From assembly GCA_907165275.2 (NCBI GenBank), contig CAJRBF020000008.1, forward strand, positions 1 to 64,000: 64,000 nucleotides of DNA. The letters run 5' to 3'. Source of the stretch: Zygaena filipendulae. Its lineage: Eukaryota; Arthropoda; Insecta; Lepidoptera; Zygaenidae. Shown piece by piece: positions 9,286-18,415 of this stretch (its first letter is position 1; each line of letters begins with the position of its first letter). The notes below the pieces were generated by a model. That model did no database searches. It was not told the DNA's origin and saw nothing but the letters and a program-made list of their open reading frames with translations. The translations under genes were made by a program, and so were the position numbers.

Positions 9286-9506
9286 TTTAATAATCCGATT
9301 AATTTAAGGAACGCTTTATTATCTTTATTTAACTTATTTTTTTTCCTACAAGATGTTTTGTTGAGGGTTACTCGCGCAGAACTGACGATTTTTGATTTTC
9401 GAATTAACTTATTTTTTTTCCTATAAGGAGATGTTTTGTTGAGGGTTACTCGCGCAGAACTGATAGTTTTTGATTTTCGAGACACGTATTTATTGTAATC
9501 AATCAT
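9282..9506 (-). CDS. Small basic virion-type protein with internal duplication
   Basis: A 74-residue, very Lys/Arg/Ser-rich protein. A block of roughly 28 residues containing SSARVTLNKTS occurs twice in tandem, after RKSKTI and RKSKIV. Polinton M has only one block, so the duplication arose in the Polinton 1/2 lineage. Size, charge and position between the two capsid genes suggest a DNA-condensing core protein, comparable in role to the small basic core proteins of adenoviruses. That role is inference. It overlaps the penton gene by 8 nt and the capsid gene by 4 nt. Confidence 0.7.
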   Translation of the reverse strand: MIDYNKYVSRKSKTISSARVTLNKTSPYRKKNKLIRKSKIVSSARVTLNKTSCRKKNKLNKDNKAFLKLIGLLK

Positions 9507-10185
9507 TATTTTTACTAATGTTTCTCAAATGCAAGAAAAGTTGCACTTCTTCACCACGTAAATTGACTAAGTTATTATTTATGTCCAAAAATCTAATATG
9601 GATGCAGTTGATATTACTTTGATTGATTCGGAAATATATCGCGTTTTTAGGGGCTTCGATGATTCTATATCCAGGCGGCACGTTAGGTGCAAATTCGTAA
9701 ACAATATGGCTTGGTTCACCGTTTATATATGATCCACTCACTATATCACATTCGACTCTCACCACGGTCGTAGGCAAAATGTTCACTGGCAGATGTGAAA
9801 CATGCCATTTATTTGCTTTCAGAAACTTATTTCCATAGCCCAGCAAATTTCCTAGAGAATCTGTCTTGGTAAAATCAATATCTTTGGTGCAGTGTATGGA
9901 TATTTTTAATGTGTTGTTATTACAGTGAAGTTGAAATGTTGCGTCTTTTATTTCTGATTTTATATAGTCACTGATATCTTGCAATTCATAGGCTCCTTCC
10001 GGTAGAGTAATTACTTCATTAGTACCATAGTAAAATTTATTATTTCTATAGTCAATATTTGGAATTGAATTAAATGTAGATAAATATAACAGAGCACACT
10101 CATATTCTCCATTAAGTTGTAGGGTGGGAGAGTAATAAGTAGTTAAAATTGATGAGTTTCCCGTAATTGATAGTGTTAAAGACAT
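9499..10185 (-). CDS. Minor capsid (penton) protein, single jelly-roll type
   Basis: A 228-residue protein. Its position beside the major capsid protein and its opening (SLTLSITGNSSIL followed by LNGEYECALLYLSTFNSIPN) match Polinton penton proteins. Alternating short hydrophobic stretches suggest a beta-sandwich. In the family, pentamers plug the capsid vertices. The mid-protein segment VPPGYRIIEAPKNAIYFRIN is very conserved between the three copies. It shares 8 nt with the following basic-protein gene. Confidence 0.82.
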   Translation of the reverse strand: MSLTLSITGNSSILTTYYSPTLQLNGEYECALLYLSTFNSIPNIDYRNNKFYYGTNEVITLPEGAYELQDISDYIKSEIKDATFQLHCNNNTLKISIHCTKDIDFTKTDSLGNLLGYGNKFLKANKWHVSHLPVNILPTTVVRVECDIVSGSYINGEPSHIVYEFAPNVPPGYRIIEAPKNAIYFRINQSNINCIHIRFLDINNNLVNLRGEEVQLFLHLRNISKNND

Positions 10186-10221
10186 TTTGCAAATGACATG
10201 ACTAAAACAAAATTTAATGTT

Positions 10222-10590
10222 TTATACTTTTTTATTCCAAAATTTCCATAAATATTTTAAACATAAATGACCACAATTAACAGTGTTAAATTTTTGGTAT
10301 CTTGTATAATTATAAAAAATGTTCATATTTTTTAAATACTTCACTAATTCAAATGGCGGTTTCAAATCACCATAACTATCAAAGTATTCACAATAATTAT
10401 TTCGTTTTGCATATGCTACCCAATGTGTTCCCTCATTCTTCGAATCATCTAGGTTAACAATACCACATTCAATCTTCCTCGGACTTCTGGGTAATTCATC
10501 TTTCATGTAAACACCTCGGAAATGCGGAATATTTGCAGCGTACTTCAAAATGTCTACATTTGTCAAAGCACGATTAGGTAGCGTAGTTAG
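10222..10590 (-). CDS. PRO: Adenain-like cysteine protease, no AUG start
   Basis: The catalytic set is visible. Numbered from the TTG at 10566, there is GTHW (H48), YFDSYG (D63) and NCGH (C98), in the His-Asp-Cys order of adenovirus-type (C5) proteases. In relatives this enzyme matures capsid and core proteins. The family-typical start, LPNRALTN, lies upstream of any ATG: the first in-frame ATG is residue 21, inside the fold. The frame is open back into the end of the PLA2-like gene, where a slippery heptamer lies. The coordinates given run from the first -1 codon. A TTG start at 10566 is the alternative. The length after the shift (122 residues) is the same in all three copies. Confidence 0.88.
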   Translation of the reverse strand, partial: LTTLPNRALTNVDILKYAANIPHFRGVYMKDELPRSPRKIECGIVNLDDSKNEGTHWVAYAKRNNYCEYFDSYGDLKPPFELVKYLKNMNIFYNYTRYQKFNTVNCGHLCLKYLWKFWNKKV

Positions 10591-11315
10591 TTTTTTGAAG
10601 CTTTTATGTATAAACCTTTCCCACTTTTGTAAGGCTTTATGTATAAGCCTTTTCCCAGTGCTATAGCCTCCATGGTTTTATTATGACGCTCTGTCTCCTG
10701 CAAATTCTTTTGAGCAGATTTATAATCATTCACAGTTTTTGCAATTCCAGACGCTCCTCCCGCCAGAGCGCCTAGAGCTGATAAACCCGCAAATATTGGG
10801 ATAAGTGGTAATATTCCTCCGGTTTTTGGTATTGGTATCACTCGAGGTAATTTGATTTGACGAGCTAGCGGAATCATTCTTTTAGCAGCTGCATAAGACA
10901 GGTTTATCAGCGTTTTACGGTTTTTTGGTTTTAGCTTTTTAACATGTGAACGAATTTTCGTGACAAAATGTTTGAATGATTTAACTCCCCAACCCGATTT
11001 TACTTTAGCTTTCATCGCTTTACTAACCAGCCATGAGACCAATTTTTCACCTTTCCCTGCATCCTTTGCTTCTAACCTCTTTTTAGCCATGTCTAACAAT
11101 TGTAAATCCGCTTTGTGACGATTAGGTAAATCTGTGTTATTGGCGTAGGCGATATCGTGGTGCATGCAGGCTTCGTCCAACTTGTTAACCCCGCGATCAC
11201 CTCTTTGTAAACGTTTCTGAAGTTTTGTTCCTGGTCCACAGTAATTATACCCAGGTATATGAATCTCAAAAGGTAAGTTATTTATTAAATTGTTAACGAG
11301 TCCACCACCATGCAT
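10587..11315 (-). CDS. Phospholipase A2-like virion protein (parvovirus VP1 type)
   Basis: A 242-residue protein. The calcium-loop motif YNYCGPGT (23-30) and the catalytic HD of ACMHHDIAY (H53, D54) match the phospholipase A2 domain found in parvovirus VP1 and in several Polintons. In parvoviruses the activity helps particles leave endosomes. After a basic middle region comes a hydrophobic, glycine/alanine-rich segment (about 166-192), a possible membrane-active helix. The C-terminus holds a repeated GKGLYIKP-type motif (twice). The last codons form the slippery site described separately. The gene follows the integrase by about 50 bp. Confidence 0.88.
   Translation of the reverse strand: MHGGGLVNNLINNLPFEIHIPGYNYCGPGTKLQKRLQRGDRGVNKLDEACMHHDIAYANNTDLPNRHKADLQLLDMAKKRLEAKDAGKGEKLVSWLVSKAMKAKVKSGWGVKSFKHFVTKIRSHVKKLKPKNRKTLINLSYAAAKRMIPLARQIKLPRVIPIPKTGGILPLIPIFAGLSALGALAGGASGIAKTVNDYKSAQKNLQETERHNKTMEAIALGKGLYIKPYKSGKGLYIKASKN
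10590..10596 (-). promoter_or_regulatory. Candidate -1 ribosomal frameshift site
   Basis: Read on the minus strand the site is A AAA AAC, in phase with the PLA2 frame and followed directly by its TAA stop. It is a canonical -1 slippery heptamer of the retroviral gag-pro kind. The -1 frame continues into the protease. I could not identify a convincing downstream pseudoknot by eye. Confidence 0.6.
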
Positions 11316-11368
11316 GACTCGTATTAAAATGACTAAAGTAACGATACTGTTTATAGTTTTATATCTTC

Positions 11369-12304
11369 TTAACTTAACAATGTAGATTTATCAATCCAGC
11401 TGTTTTCATCAGGAGGTAACCCTAACCATTTAACGAATATCTTACTCCCTTTCTTTTTCAACACTTTTTCTATTAAATACACATTAGGATAGTTAGTCTT
11501 CTGCAGTTCTTGTTCATAAAAACTTCCTAAAATAGGCTGCTTACGTTGATCTTCAATGTGGTACGTTTGTGGAATGGTATTATTTACTTTCTTTACAGTA
11601 AATAATTCTGTAGACCAATTAGGAGTATATCCCTTTTCAAAACAATTTTTGTATTTACTAATACGAACGCAATCCCCAGCCTTAAATTTAGATTTTTGTG
11701 GTACAGATGGAAAAGAGTGTAATTTATTAATATTTCTTTTTACGTCTGGTTCTATAGTTTTATTAATTTCTGCAGGCTTAAAACCAGTGGTACGATGTTT
11801 TGTGGTGTTATAAGACTGCATAATATTATTCAAAGTTTTGTCAGACCATTTATAACTCCCAATCAGACTAAAGTGTTTGAACAGTCTTTGCTTTATAGTT
11901 TTGATAAGACGTTCAACAATTGAAGCTTTTTTTATAGAAAACGTCGAATAATGGGTAATTTTATTCGTCTTCATAAGCTTTTGAAACGAATCGTTGTAGA
12001 ACTCGTTCCCCATATCGGTTTGCAAATTGTACGGCCTTCTTTGGCTTCGGATTAAAATATGTTTAAAAGCTTGAGTTACATCAAGTTTTTTCTTTGATTT
12101 CAACGGTTCAGCCCAGGCATACTTTGTAAAGCAATCTATTACTATAAGGATATATTTATTGTTGTTGTTATATTTTCGAAGAGATTGCATATCTATCAAA
12201 TCGGCTTGCCACAAATCATCGATTCCTTTAAGAAAAACAGGACGTCTTGTAAAGTTTTTTCGAGCGGCTTTGTGGATTTCATTGACTACTTCCTGTTTTG
12301 TCAT
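11369..12304 (-). CDS. INT: Retroviral-type integrase with C-terminal chromodomain
   Basis: A 311-residue protein from the ATG at 12304; a GTG four codons upstream only extends the frame. The core DDE set is WQADLID (D35), LQTDMGNEF (D97) and SIVERLI (E131), with 33 residues between D97 and E131. The C-terminal ~35 residues (EKVLKKKG through KWLGLPPDENSWI) form a chromodomain, which in Polintons and chromoviruses is thought to steer insertion to modified histones. The enzyme joins the AG/CT element ends to target DNA and gives 6-bp duplications, as seen around Polinton 2. The start overlaps the fibre-like gene by 26 nt. Confidence 0.94.
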   Translation of the reverse strand: MTKQEVVNEIHKAARKNFTRRPVFLKGIDDLWQADLIDMQSLRKYNNNNKYILIVIDCFTKYAWAEPLKSKKKLDVTQAFKHILIRSQRRPYNLQTDMGNEFYNDSFQKLMKTNKITHYSTFSIKKASIVERLIKTIKQRLFKHFSLIGSYKWSDKTLNNIMQSYNTTKHRTTGFKPAEINKTIEPDVKRNINKLHSFPSVPQKSKFKAGDCVRISKYKNCFEKGYTPNWSTELFTVKKVNNTIPQTYHIEDQRKQPILGSFYEQELQKTNYPNVYLIEKVLKKKGSKIFVKWLGLPPDENSWIDKSTLLS

Positions 12305-12869
12305 TTTGTAATGCACTTTGAATCTCGTTGTCCACCCCGTTCTTGTTAAGTTTCTCTTCCAACTGATTTACTAACCCTAAAGACGTTGCTTTTAAAGTAG
12401 ACTCATCAATTTGAGAACGTAAGCTGTCAATAAGGCCATTGAATTCTTTAAACATCTTGGTGTTTAGTTGGTCTACATACTCCTTGTTAACAGCATCATC
12501 TGCTTCTACTGGATGTTTGATGCCTCTCAGTCTAGCTGTTTGTAAATCATAATCTCCATTATGAGATCTCAACAAAGCATTGTATGCTTTTAAAGTAGAT
12601 GTAACGGTATTTGTAATGTCAATTATAATTTGTGAACGCATATTTTCAACAAGGTTATTGAATTCTTTTATAATCATATCATGTAATTGATCGACATACT
12701 CTTTATTAACCGCATCGTATGCTTCTATAGGAAATTTGATGCCTCTTAGTCTAGCTGTTTTTAGATCATAATCACCATTTTCAGATTTCATTAACACCTT
12801 GTCATTAAATGTAAAATCTGACAAACGTATTCTTTTATGAATATGATGACCAAATTTGTCTATACTCAT
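12279..12869 (-). CDS. Fibre-like repeat protein (AVNKEYVD motif)
   Basis: A 196-residue protein with two tandem repeats of about 73 residues (from 31 and from 104). Each holds NGDYDL, TARLRGIK, DAVNKEYVDQL and then a helical stretch. The AVNKEYVD signature is known from phage tail-fibre and receptor-binding proteins, where it marks trimeric coiled stalks. A vertex spike or fibre is therefore plausible, but not shown. The N-terminal 25 residues could be the capsid anchor. The C-terminal part is predicted coiled coil. The full-length form is kept here and in Polinton M. Polinton 2 has an early stop. Confidence 0.7.
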   Translation of the reverse strand: MSIDKFGHHIHKRIRLSDFTFNDKVLMKSENGDYDLKTARLRGIKFPIEAYDAVNKEYVDQLHDMIIKEFNNLVENMRSQIIIDITNTVTSTLKAYNALLRSHNGDYDLQTARLRGIKHPVEADDAVNKEYVDQLNTKMFKEFNGLIDSLRSQIDESTLKATSLGLVNQLEEKLNKNGVDNEIQSALQNDKTGSSQ

Positions 12870-12949
12870 ATTTTAAGGTATGACCTGCTACTTAGGGAGG
12901 CTAAATATAAAATGAAACTAATCGTTAGTAATGCACATATTTATTTTAT

Positions 12950-13825
12950 TTAGGCATTAATTAGTCCACTTTCACGCAATTCTTCTATGATGGAAATGAT
13001 TTCATTGTCAACTCCGGTGTTACCAGCTTCTCGTGATGCTATCAATAGTTTTAATCGTTCCACCAATTCATTAGGATCGTCCCAGTATACTAAGTCGACA
13101 TCGTTTCGTATTTTTTTCATTGACGGTAAGCCTTCTCCTTTCGTTTGTTTTATATTAAACAGAGGTCTAATGATTTGTACGTATTTTTGTCCTTTATTAC
13201 TTTTGATGGGTTTTTTTGAATCGTAATCTCGACGGTGAGCGTTTGTGTTCATTAACATAGTTTTGTAATTTTTCATGTCGCTATCCGTAATTAATTTTAA
13301 ATCGATATCTTTTTTAAGCAACAATTGTTTTAAGCCAGGAGTGGTAGCGTACTTATGTCCAGCTACAGATATAAATCGATCACCGATCGTTATAGGAGAT
13401 GAACCTAACATAAGTTTTCCTTTTTCTGATCTAACACCAAATACAACATCATCTAACGCCTCTGAAGACACAGACCATGACGAGGTATTTTTATCATCGA
13501 GAGTTGTATCAATAACGGATGAAACTGAGGGGTCTGTGTCTAAATCAGATTCTGAATTATCTGTATAATAATTATCACTGCTCTCATCCTTGGTGTCTTT
13601 AACAGTACCGGTGTTATGGTTGGTGTTGCCTTCAGATTTTTCAATCAGCTTTTGTTTTGTTGCTTTTTCATTAGCTTTCGTAAATTGAGCAAGAGGTTCT
13701 GTGACCGGCTTGAACACGGTTTCCAATGCACGTTTATTTTCAATTTCGACATTTCTCATTTTTCGCACCTTTTTCTTAACTGCTTCTGCAGCATCAACAA
13801 TTCGTCTTTTTAATGATTTTTCCAT
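12950..13825 (-). CDS. Conserved Polinton protein of unknown function (291 aa)
   Basis: The N-terminal 30 residues are strongly basic (KKKVRKMR). An acidic, Ser/Asp/Thr-rich linker follows (about 75-115). The conserved core (about 130-245) contains TPGLKQLLLKKD, YKTML, TNAHRRDYD and KGQKYVQIIRPLF. This core is widespread in arthropod and mollusc Polintons. From memory it is annotated as a DUF8207-type domain, which I could not check. It lies between the ATPase and the fibre-like gene, so a virion or DNA-packaging role is likely. The matching Polinton M copy is cut by a Copia element. Confidence 0.75.
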   Translation of the reverse strand: MEKSLKRRIVDAAEAVKKKVRKMRNVEIENKRALETVFKPVTEPLAQFTKANEKATKQKLIEKSEGNTNHNTGTVKDTKDESSDNYYTDNSESDLDTDPSVSSVIDTTLDDKNTSSWSVSSEALDDVVFGVRSEKGKLMLGSSPITIGDRFISVAGHKYATTPGLKQLLLKKDIDLKLITDSDMKNYKTMLMNTNAHRRDYDSKKPIKSNKGQKYVQIIRPLFNIKQTKGEGLPSMKKIRNDVDLVYWDDPNELVERLKLLIASREAGNTGVDNEIISIIEELRESGLINA

Positions 13826-13920
13826 TATAACCGGACGAGTCGTTAATGATTTAGCATCCGATAACGAATGAAGTTTAAAACATGCGTTCCTCTATTTAAA
13901 GGTATTATTTATGTTCTTTG

Positions 13921-14607
13921 TTAGTCGAACACCACAAAAGTGTCTAATTTGTTTCTATAGCAACCATTATTTTTAGTACAATCCTTGTTTATAACCAAAT
14001 AATTGTAAGGATTGATCCAAATCTTTGAACACAGTTCGCGAAATTGACGCCACGTCATGTCTGTATTAACGTGCTCATCATAAACATGTTTCATATTGGT
14101 TTCATCTTGTTTAAAAAGTATAATTAAATTCGCGTTATCTCTCACTAACTGTTTAGGGATTTTACTATATGTTTGGTTGAGATAAAAACAATCAATATAT
14201 TTGTGTCTACCCATTGCAAAGTAATCTCGTATGTTATTTTGATTTTCACATGCAACGTCGTCAAATACAATCACGGAGTAGGGTTTAGCATCTTGTAGAC
14301 TTAAAACTTCATCTTTATCACGATACTTTTCAAATAAAACATTTGGAACTCGTTCCAAAACCTTTTCTAAAAACACATATTTTGGTTGTTGTAATGTTTT
14401 AGAATAAACATACACATTTCGATAATGTAACCCGTTTTCGTGCAAAAGTAGTCCAATCATCAAATTTGTTTTCCCACAGCTCGACGGTCCACAAATGATG
14501 CATCGTACAGTGCTAGGTAGAAGACTTCCATGACGTGACATGGTATTTTTTACTTCGACAAAAACATTATCAATATTTAACGATTGTGACTGTTTAACAA
14601 ACTTCAT
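13921..14607 (-). CDS. ATPase: Genome-packaging ATPase (FtsK/A32 type)
   Basis: A 228-residue protein. Walker A is GPSSCGKT (40-47) and Walker B is VIVFDD (112-117). A conserved Asn in the stretch FYLNQTYSKIP is a good sensor candidate. This is the DNA-pumping motor shared by Polintons, virophages, adintoviruses and poxvirus A32. It is the first gene inside the left terminus and is closely followed by the 291-aa gene. It differs from Polinton 2 at two residues near the C-terminus. Confidence 0.93.
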   Translation of the reverse strand: MKFVKQSQSLNIDNVFVEVKNTMSRHGSLLPSTVRCIICGPSSCGKTNLMIGLLLHENGLHYRNVYVYSKTLQQPKYVFLEKVLERVPNVLFEKYRDKDEVLSLQDAKPYSVIVFDDVACENQNNIRDYFAMGRHKYIDCFYLNQTYSKIPKQLVRDNANLIILFKQDETNMKHVYDEHVNTDMTWRQFRELCSKIWINPYNYLVINKDCTKNNGCYRNKLDTFVVFD

Positions 14608-14847
14608 GATGCACGTGTCAAGTCAGTAGTGTGCTATTTCGTTAGTTACATTTATTTTTAAGTCAAAACATGAGAACTACCAGACGTCTAATCGTTTCAT
14701 GGTATGGATTTCGCTGTATTATCATTCCACAGATAAATCTTTTGTAATTGATCTGACAAATGATCGATCCGACAAATGAATCTTTTTGATTGTGTGGTCC
14801 AGGGCCTGGACCACTGGAATGATTTTGCGAGCGATAATTGTTTTTGC

Positions 14848-14985
14848 ATGATCGATCCGACAAGTGAATCATTTTGATTGGTATATATTGTATGGTCTGG
14901 ACCATCGGAGTGATTTCGCGAGCGAGCACGTGCTCGCTCATTGCGAAAGAACGAAGTGGTCCAGAACATACAATATATACCTACT
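14848..14985 (-). repeat. Polinton 1 terminal inverted repeat
   Basis: 138 bp matching the termini of Polinton 2 and 3. It ends in CCTACT at 14985. It contains the large imperfect palindrome described under findings. Only one 91-bp unit is present, against four in Polinton 2. Between here and the ATPase (14608-14847) lies subterminal DNA with a 10-bp-arm hairpin (GTGGTCCAGG, mirrored). Confidence 0.9.
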
Positions 14986-17378
14986 CCCTTGTGGAAAATG
15001 AAACTGGGAAGAAATTAAAAGTACTTAGAAGTGATAGAGGTGGAGAATACATGAGCTTTAAGTTTCAGCAGTTTCTCAAAACCAGTGGCATCAAGCACCA
15101 GAAAACTATACCAGACTGCCCGCAGCAAAATGGTGTGGCAGAACGAGCCAACAGGTCTGTCATGGAGAAGGTTCGGTGCATGTTGCGTGATGCCGGACTT
15201 GGAATGAAATTTTGGGCCGAAGCTGTAAACACTGCTGTCTACCTCAAAAACCGAAGTCCAACAAAGGCGGTAGCAGGAGTAACTCCGGAAGAAAAATGGA
15301 CGAATAAAAAGGTAAATCTGCACCACTTAAGAATTTTTGGTTGCATTGCTTATGCCATGGTAAAGAATAGAAGAAAATTAGATTCGAAAAGTAAACCATA
15401 CATATTCGTAGGATACTGTGAAGAGTCCAAGGGATATAGACTCATTGATCCTGATAACCCGAAATATTGCACTAATTCACGCAATATAACTTTTATTGAA
15501 AATAAATTTTATAGTAAAAATATGTCACATGATGAGAGTAGAGACCAACACATGCTCTTTGATATCAGTTTGAATTCAAACGATATTCATGAACCGGAAT
15601 CATCCACTGTGAGCTCTGATGACACAAAATTATCACAGAACGAGCGCAGCACAGATCAAAGGATCAGTACGATCACACTGTATGATTCTGACAGTGAAGA
15701 GATGGATGATGACACAGATGATCGCTCGGACAAAACTTACATTCCAGGTGAGGAGTCGCTGGCTGAAGCCGAACGGACAGATGACTCATACCAGGATGTA
15801 TCTGAGTCTCCGTTGAGAACAAGTTTTGTGAGGCTGATCGACAACCTTGATGATCCTCAAACTGCAGTGGAAGCGTTGAATGGACCAGACTCAGAAAGTT
15901 GGAAGCAAGCAATGTCCGATGAGCACAACTCATTTGTCAAGAACAAGTGTTGGACCCTGACTGAACGTGACCTCAACCATAAGCCAGTAAAATGTAAATG
16001 GATTTTTAAAAGAAAATATGGCGCAGATGGTGAGTTATTAAAATATAAAGCCCGCTTAGTAGCTAAAGGTTATACCCAGAAGTACGGCGTTGACTACGAA
16101 GAAACGTTCTCACCCGTCGTAAGGTACTCAACCATTCGAATGCTACTTGCAATAGCGGCAGAGTATAAATTAAATATTGAACATCTGGATGTCAAAACCG
16201 CATTCCTGAACGGTGATCTCCAGGAGACTGTGTATATGGAGCAACCAGAATTCTTCAAAATCAAGGGCAAAGAAAACATGGTGTACAAGCTTAACAAGGC
16301 TGTGTACGGTCTGAAGCAGGCTTCCAAGTCATGGTATGATAAAATTACTAAAGTTTTATGTGACAAGCTGAATTTCAGGCACATAACTTCGGAACCATGT
16401 GTTTTCTTAAAATGTGATAATAAATCTATGATGATAATAGCTTTGTGCGTTGATGACCTCATCCTCTTCACGTCATCAGGCTTCCAAGGCAAGGAGCAAA
16501 TCAAGAAAAGATTACAGGATGAATTTGACATCACTGACCTAGGTCCGGCACAGCACATCCTTGGCATGAAGCTGACAAGGAAAGGAGATGAAATTTATCT
16601 TAATCAGTCTAACTATATAAATAAATTGTTAAAGAAATTTCGAATGGAAGACTGTAAACCTGCTGGCACACCGATGGAAACTGGATTAAAACTTGCTAAG
16701 GAAACTCAGAATCAAACCTATGACTACAGAGGTTTAATCGGCTCCCTGATGTATGTCGCAGTATGTACCAGACCTGACATCAGTCATGTGGTAAGCTACC
16801 TTAGTCAGTTCAACAGTTGTTTTGGTGAAATTCATTGGAAAGCAGCAAAAAGAGTTTTGCGATATTTAAAAGGTACAATTGATTTAAATCTCATTTTTTC
16901 TAAAAGTAGTATGGAAATTTCTGCTTATGCTGATGCGGACTGGGCTTCAAATAATATAGATCGTAGGTCGTATACAGGCTACGTTTTTCTAGTAGGCAAA
17001 TCTGTTGTTAGCTGGGAAAGTCGCAAACAACGCACTGTTGCGCTATCTAGCACTGAGGCTGAGTACATGGCGTTGTCTGACACATGTAAAGAGGCTTTAT
17101 TCATTAAACAGTTTATTTCTGAAATACTGGGTATTGTGCCTAATATAACTATTTATAATGATAACCAATCTGCTATAAAGCTGTGTAAATCTTTCATGTT
17201 TCATTCCAGAACTAAACATATCGACATACGTCATCATTTCATAAAACAAATTGTTAAAAACAATGTAATTCAAATTAAGCATTTGTCTACTGTACTTATG
17301 TTGGCAGATATACTGACAAAAGCTCTCTGTAAAGAAAAGCATGATAAATTCGTTAGTCAACTGTTAACTTTAATGTAA
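14986..17378 (+). CDS. Copia polyprotein, 3' part: integrase C-terminal half, reverse transcriptase, RNase H
   Basis: The open frame actually begins in the Polinton terminus at 14874, but Copia sequence starts at 14986. In order it holds the integrase end (SDRGGEY, then NGVAERANRS with the third catalytic Glu), a variable acidic linker, Ty1/copia-type reverse transcriptase (KARLVAKGYTQ, HLDVKTAFLNG, YGLKQASKSWY, CVDDLILF) and RNase H (YADADWAS, ALSSTEAEYMAL, HIDIRHHF). No stop or frameshift is seen through about 800 codons, so this copy is young. The 5' LTR, gag, protease and integrase N-terminus are missing. They should lie left of Polinton 1, which is inserted here. Confidence 0.93.
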
Positions 17379-17673
17379 TAAAACATTATGATGGAATTTT
17401 TGTTATCATATAACTGAAAAATTAATATGTAACAATTATTGTCATACATTATTTTTTAGTGCTTAAAATTATGTAATTAGATTTAAGTACTTGTAATTGT
17501 AATTATGTTAGTGAATACACTAACAAAATGTATAAAGAGAGGTTCAGTTAAGTGTTAACCATAGTATTGTAATTAAATTTAGCTATGTTACTTTAATGTT
17601 GTTATGTAACGCTCTCTTTTCTTTAACCAAAAGTTATATACTTGTATTTATATGGCTTGCGTTTAAGGGTCGG
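17379..17673 (+). other. Copia 3' untranslated region
   Basis: AT-rich spacer between pol and LTR. A short purine run (AAGGG, 17665-17669) before the LTR could be the polypurine tract. No gene. Confidence 0.5.
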
Positions 17674-17889
17674 TGTTGAAGTGTATTTTATAAACGCAAC
17701 CATTATATAGTAACGTAGAACGCAGTCTGTCAATGTCGCTGTCAGTTATACGACATTGACAAGTAATATATATACCTCTCTCTCTTGCATGGCTGCCTCG
17801 CTAAGATTTGTTCGCTCCTCGTTCTGTACAAATAAAATCAAAGTAAATCCGTAAAAGTGTATTTCCTTCTAACCGATAAACCTCCAACA
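17674..17889 (+). repeat. Copia 3' LTR (216 bp)
   Basis: The LTR begins TGTTGAAG and ends CCAACA, with TG/CA termini. It directly abuts Polinton M coding sequence at 17890. The first 5 bp of that flank (CATCT) are the expected target duplication. Confidence 0.8.
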
Positions 17890-18341
17890 CATCTCCTATA
17901 ACGATTGGGGATCGATTTAACTCTGTGGCCGGACGTAAGTACGATAGCACCCCTGGCTTAAAACAATTGTTACTTAAAAAAGACATTGATTTTAAATTAA
18001 TTACTGACAACGATATGAAAAATTACAAAACTATGCTGGTAGACACGAACGCCCACCGTCGTGATTACGATGCAAAAAAACCCATCAAAAGTAACAAAGG
18101 ACAAAAATACTTGCAAATCATTAGACCTCTATTTAACATAAGACAAACAAAAGGAGAAGGTATGCCGTCAATGAAAATAGCTCGAAAAGATGTCGATTTA
18201 GTGTACTGGGATGATCCAAATGAATTAGTGGAACGATTGAAATTGTTAATTGCATCTCGAGAAGCTGGGAACACCGGATTGGACAACGAAATCATATCTA
18301 TCATAGAAGAATTGCGTGAAAGTGAACTTATAGATACATAA
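17890..18341 (+). pseudogene. 3' part of the 291-aa Polinton gene, cut by Copia
   Basis: The frame resumes at the SPITIGDRF segment immediately after the LTR and keeps the conserved core (TPGLKQLLLKKD, TNAHRRDYD, KGQKYLQIIRPLF) to a normal stop. The basic N-terminus and acidic linker are absent. Substitutions against Polinton 2 are mostly conservative. Confidence 0.88.
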
Positions 18342-18415
18342 ATAAAATAAATACGAGCACAACTGTCGATTTATTTCATTTTATGTGCAGACTCCTAAGA
18401 ATTACAACTATTATA

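Larger units (their letters stand above)
1..14985 (-). mobile_element. Polinton 1 (Maverick/adintovirus-like), left end outside window
   Basis: The element is read right to left. Its ATPase-side terminus ends at 14985 with the sequence CCTACT, the same terminus seen on Polinton 2. The gene set is a protein-primed polymerase, retroviral-type integrase, packaging ATPase, adenain-like protease and two capsid proteins, which defines Polintons. Comparison with Polinton 2 places position 1 about 1.75 kb inside the other end. The flank at 14986 is Copia integrase coding sequence, so the element sits in a Copia copy. Its 6-bp target duplication should be CCCTTG (14986-14991), with the partner to the left of the window. 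All virion-block genes are open. The only clearly broken gene is the spliced gene at 1555-2564. Confidence 0.95.

Noticed and set aside
11316..11368. Shared promoter motif TTTAGTCAT before the PLA2 and penton genes
   Set aside because: Present in Polintons 1 and 2 but not kept in Polinton M, so it may be chance.
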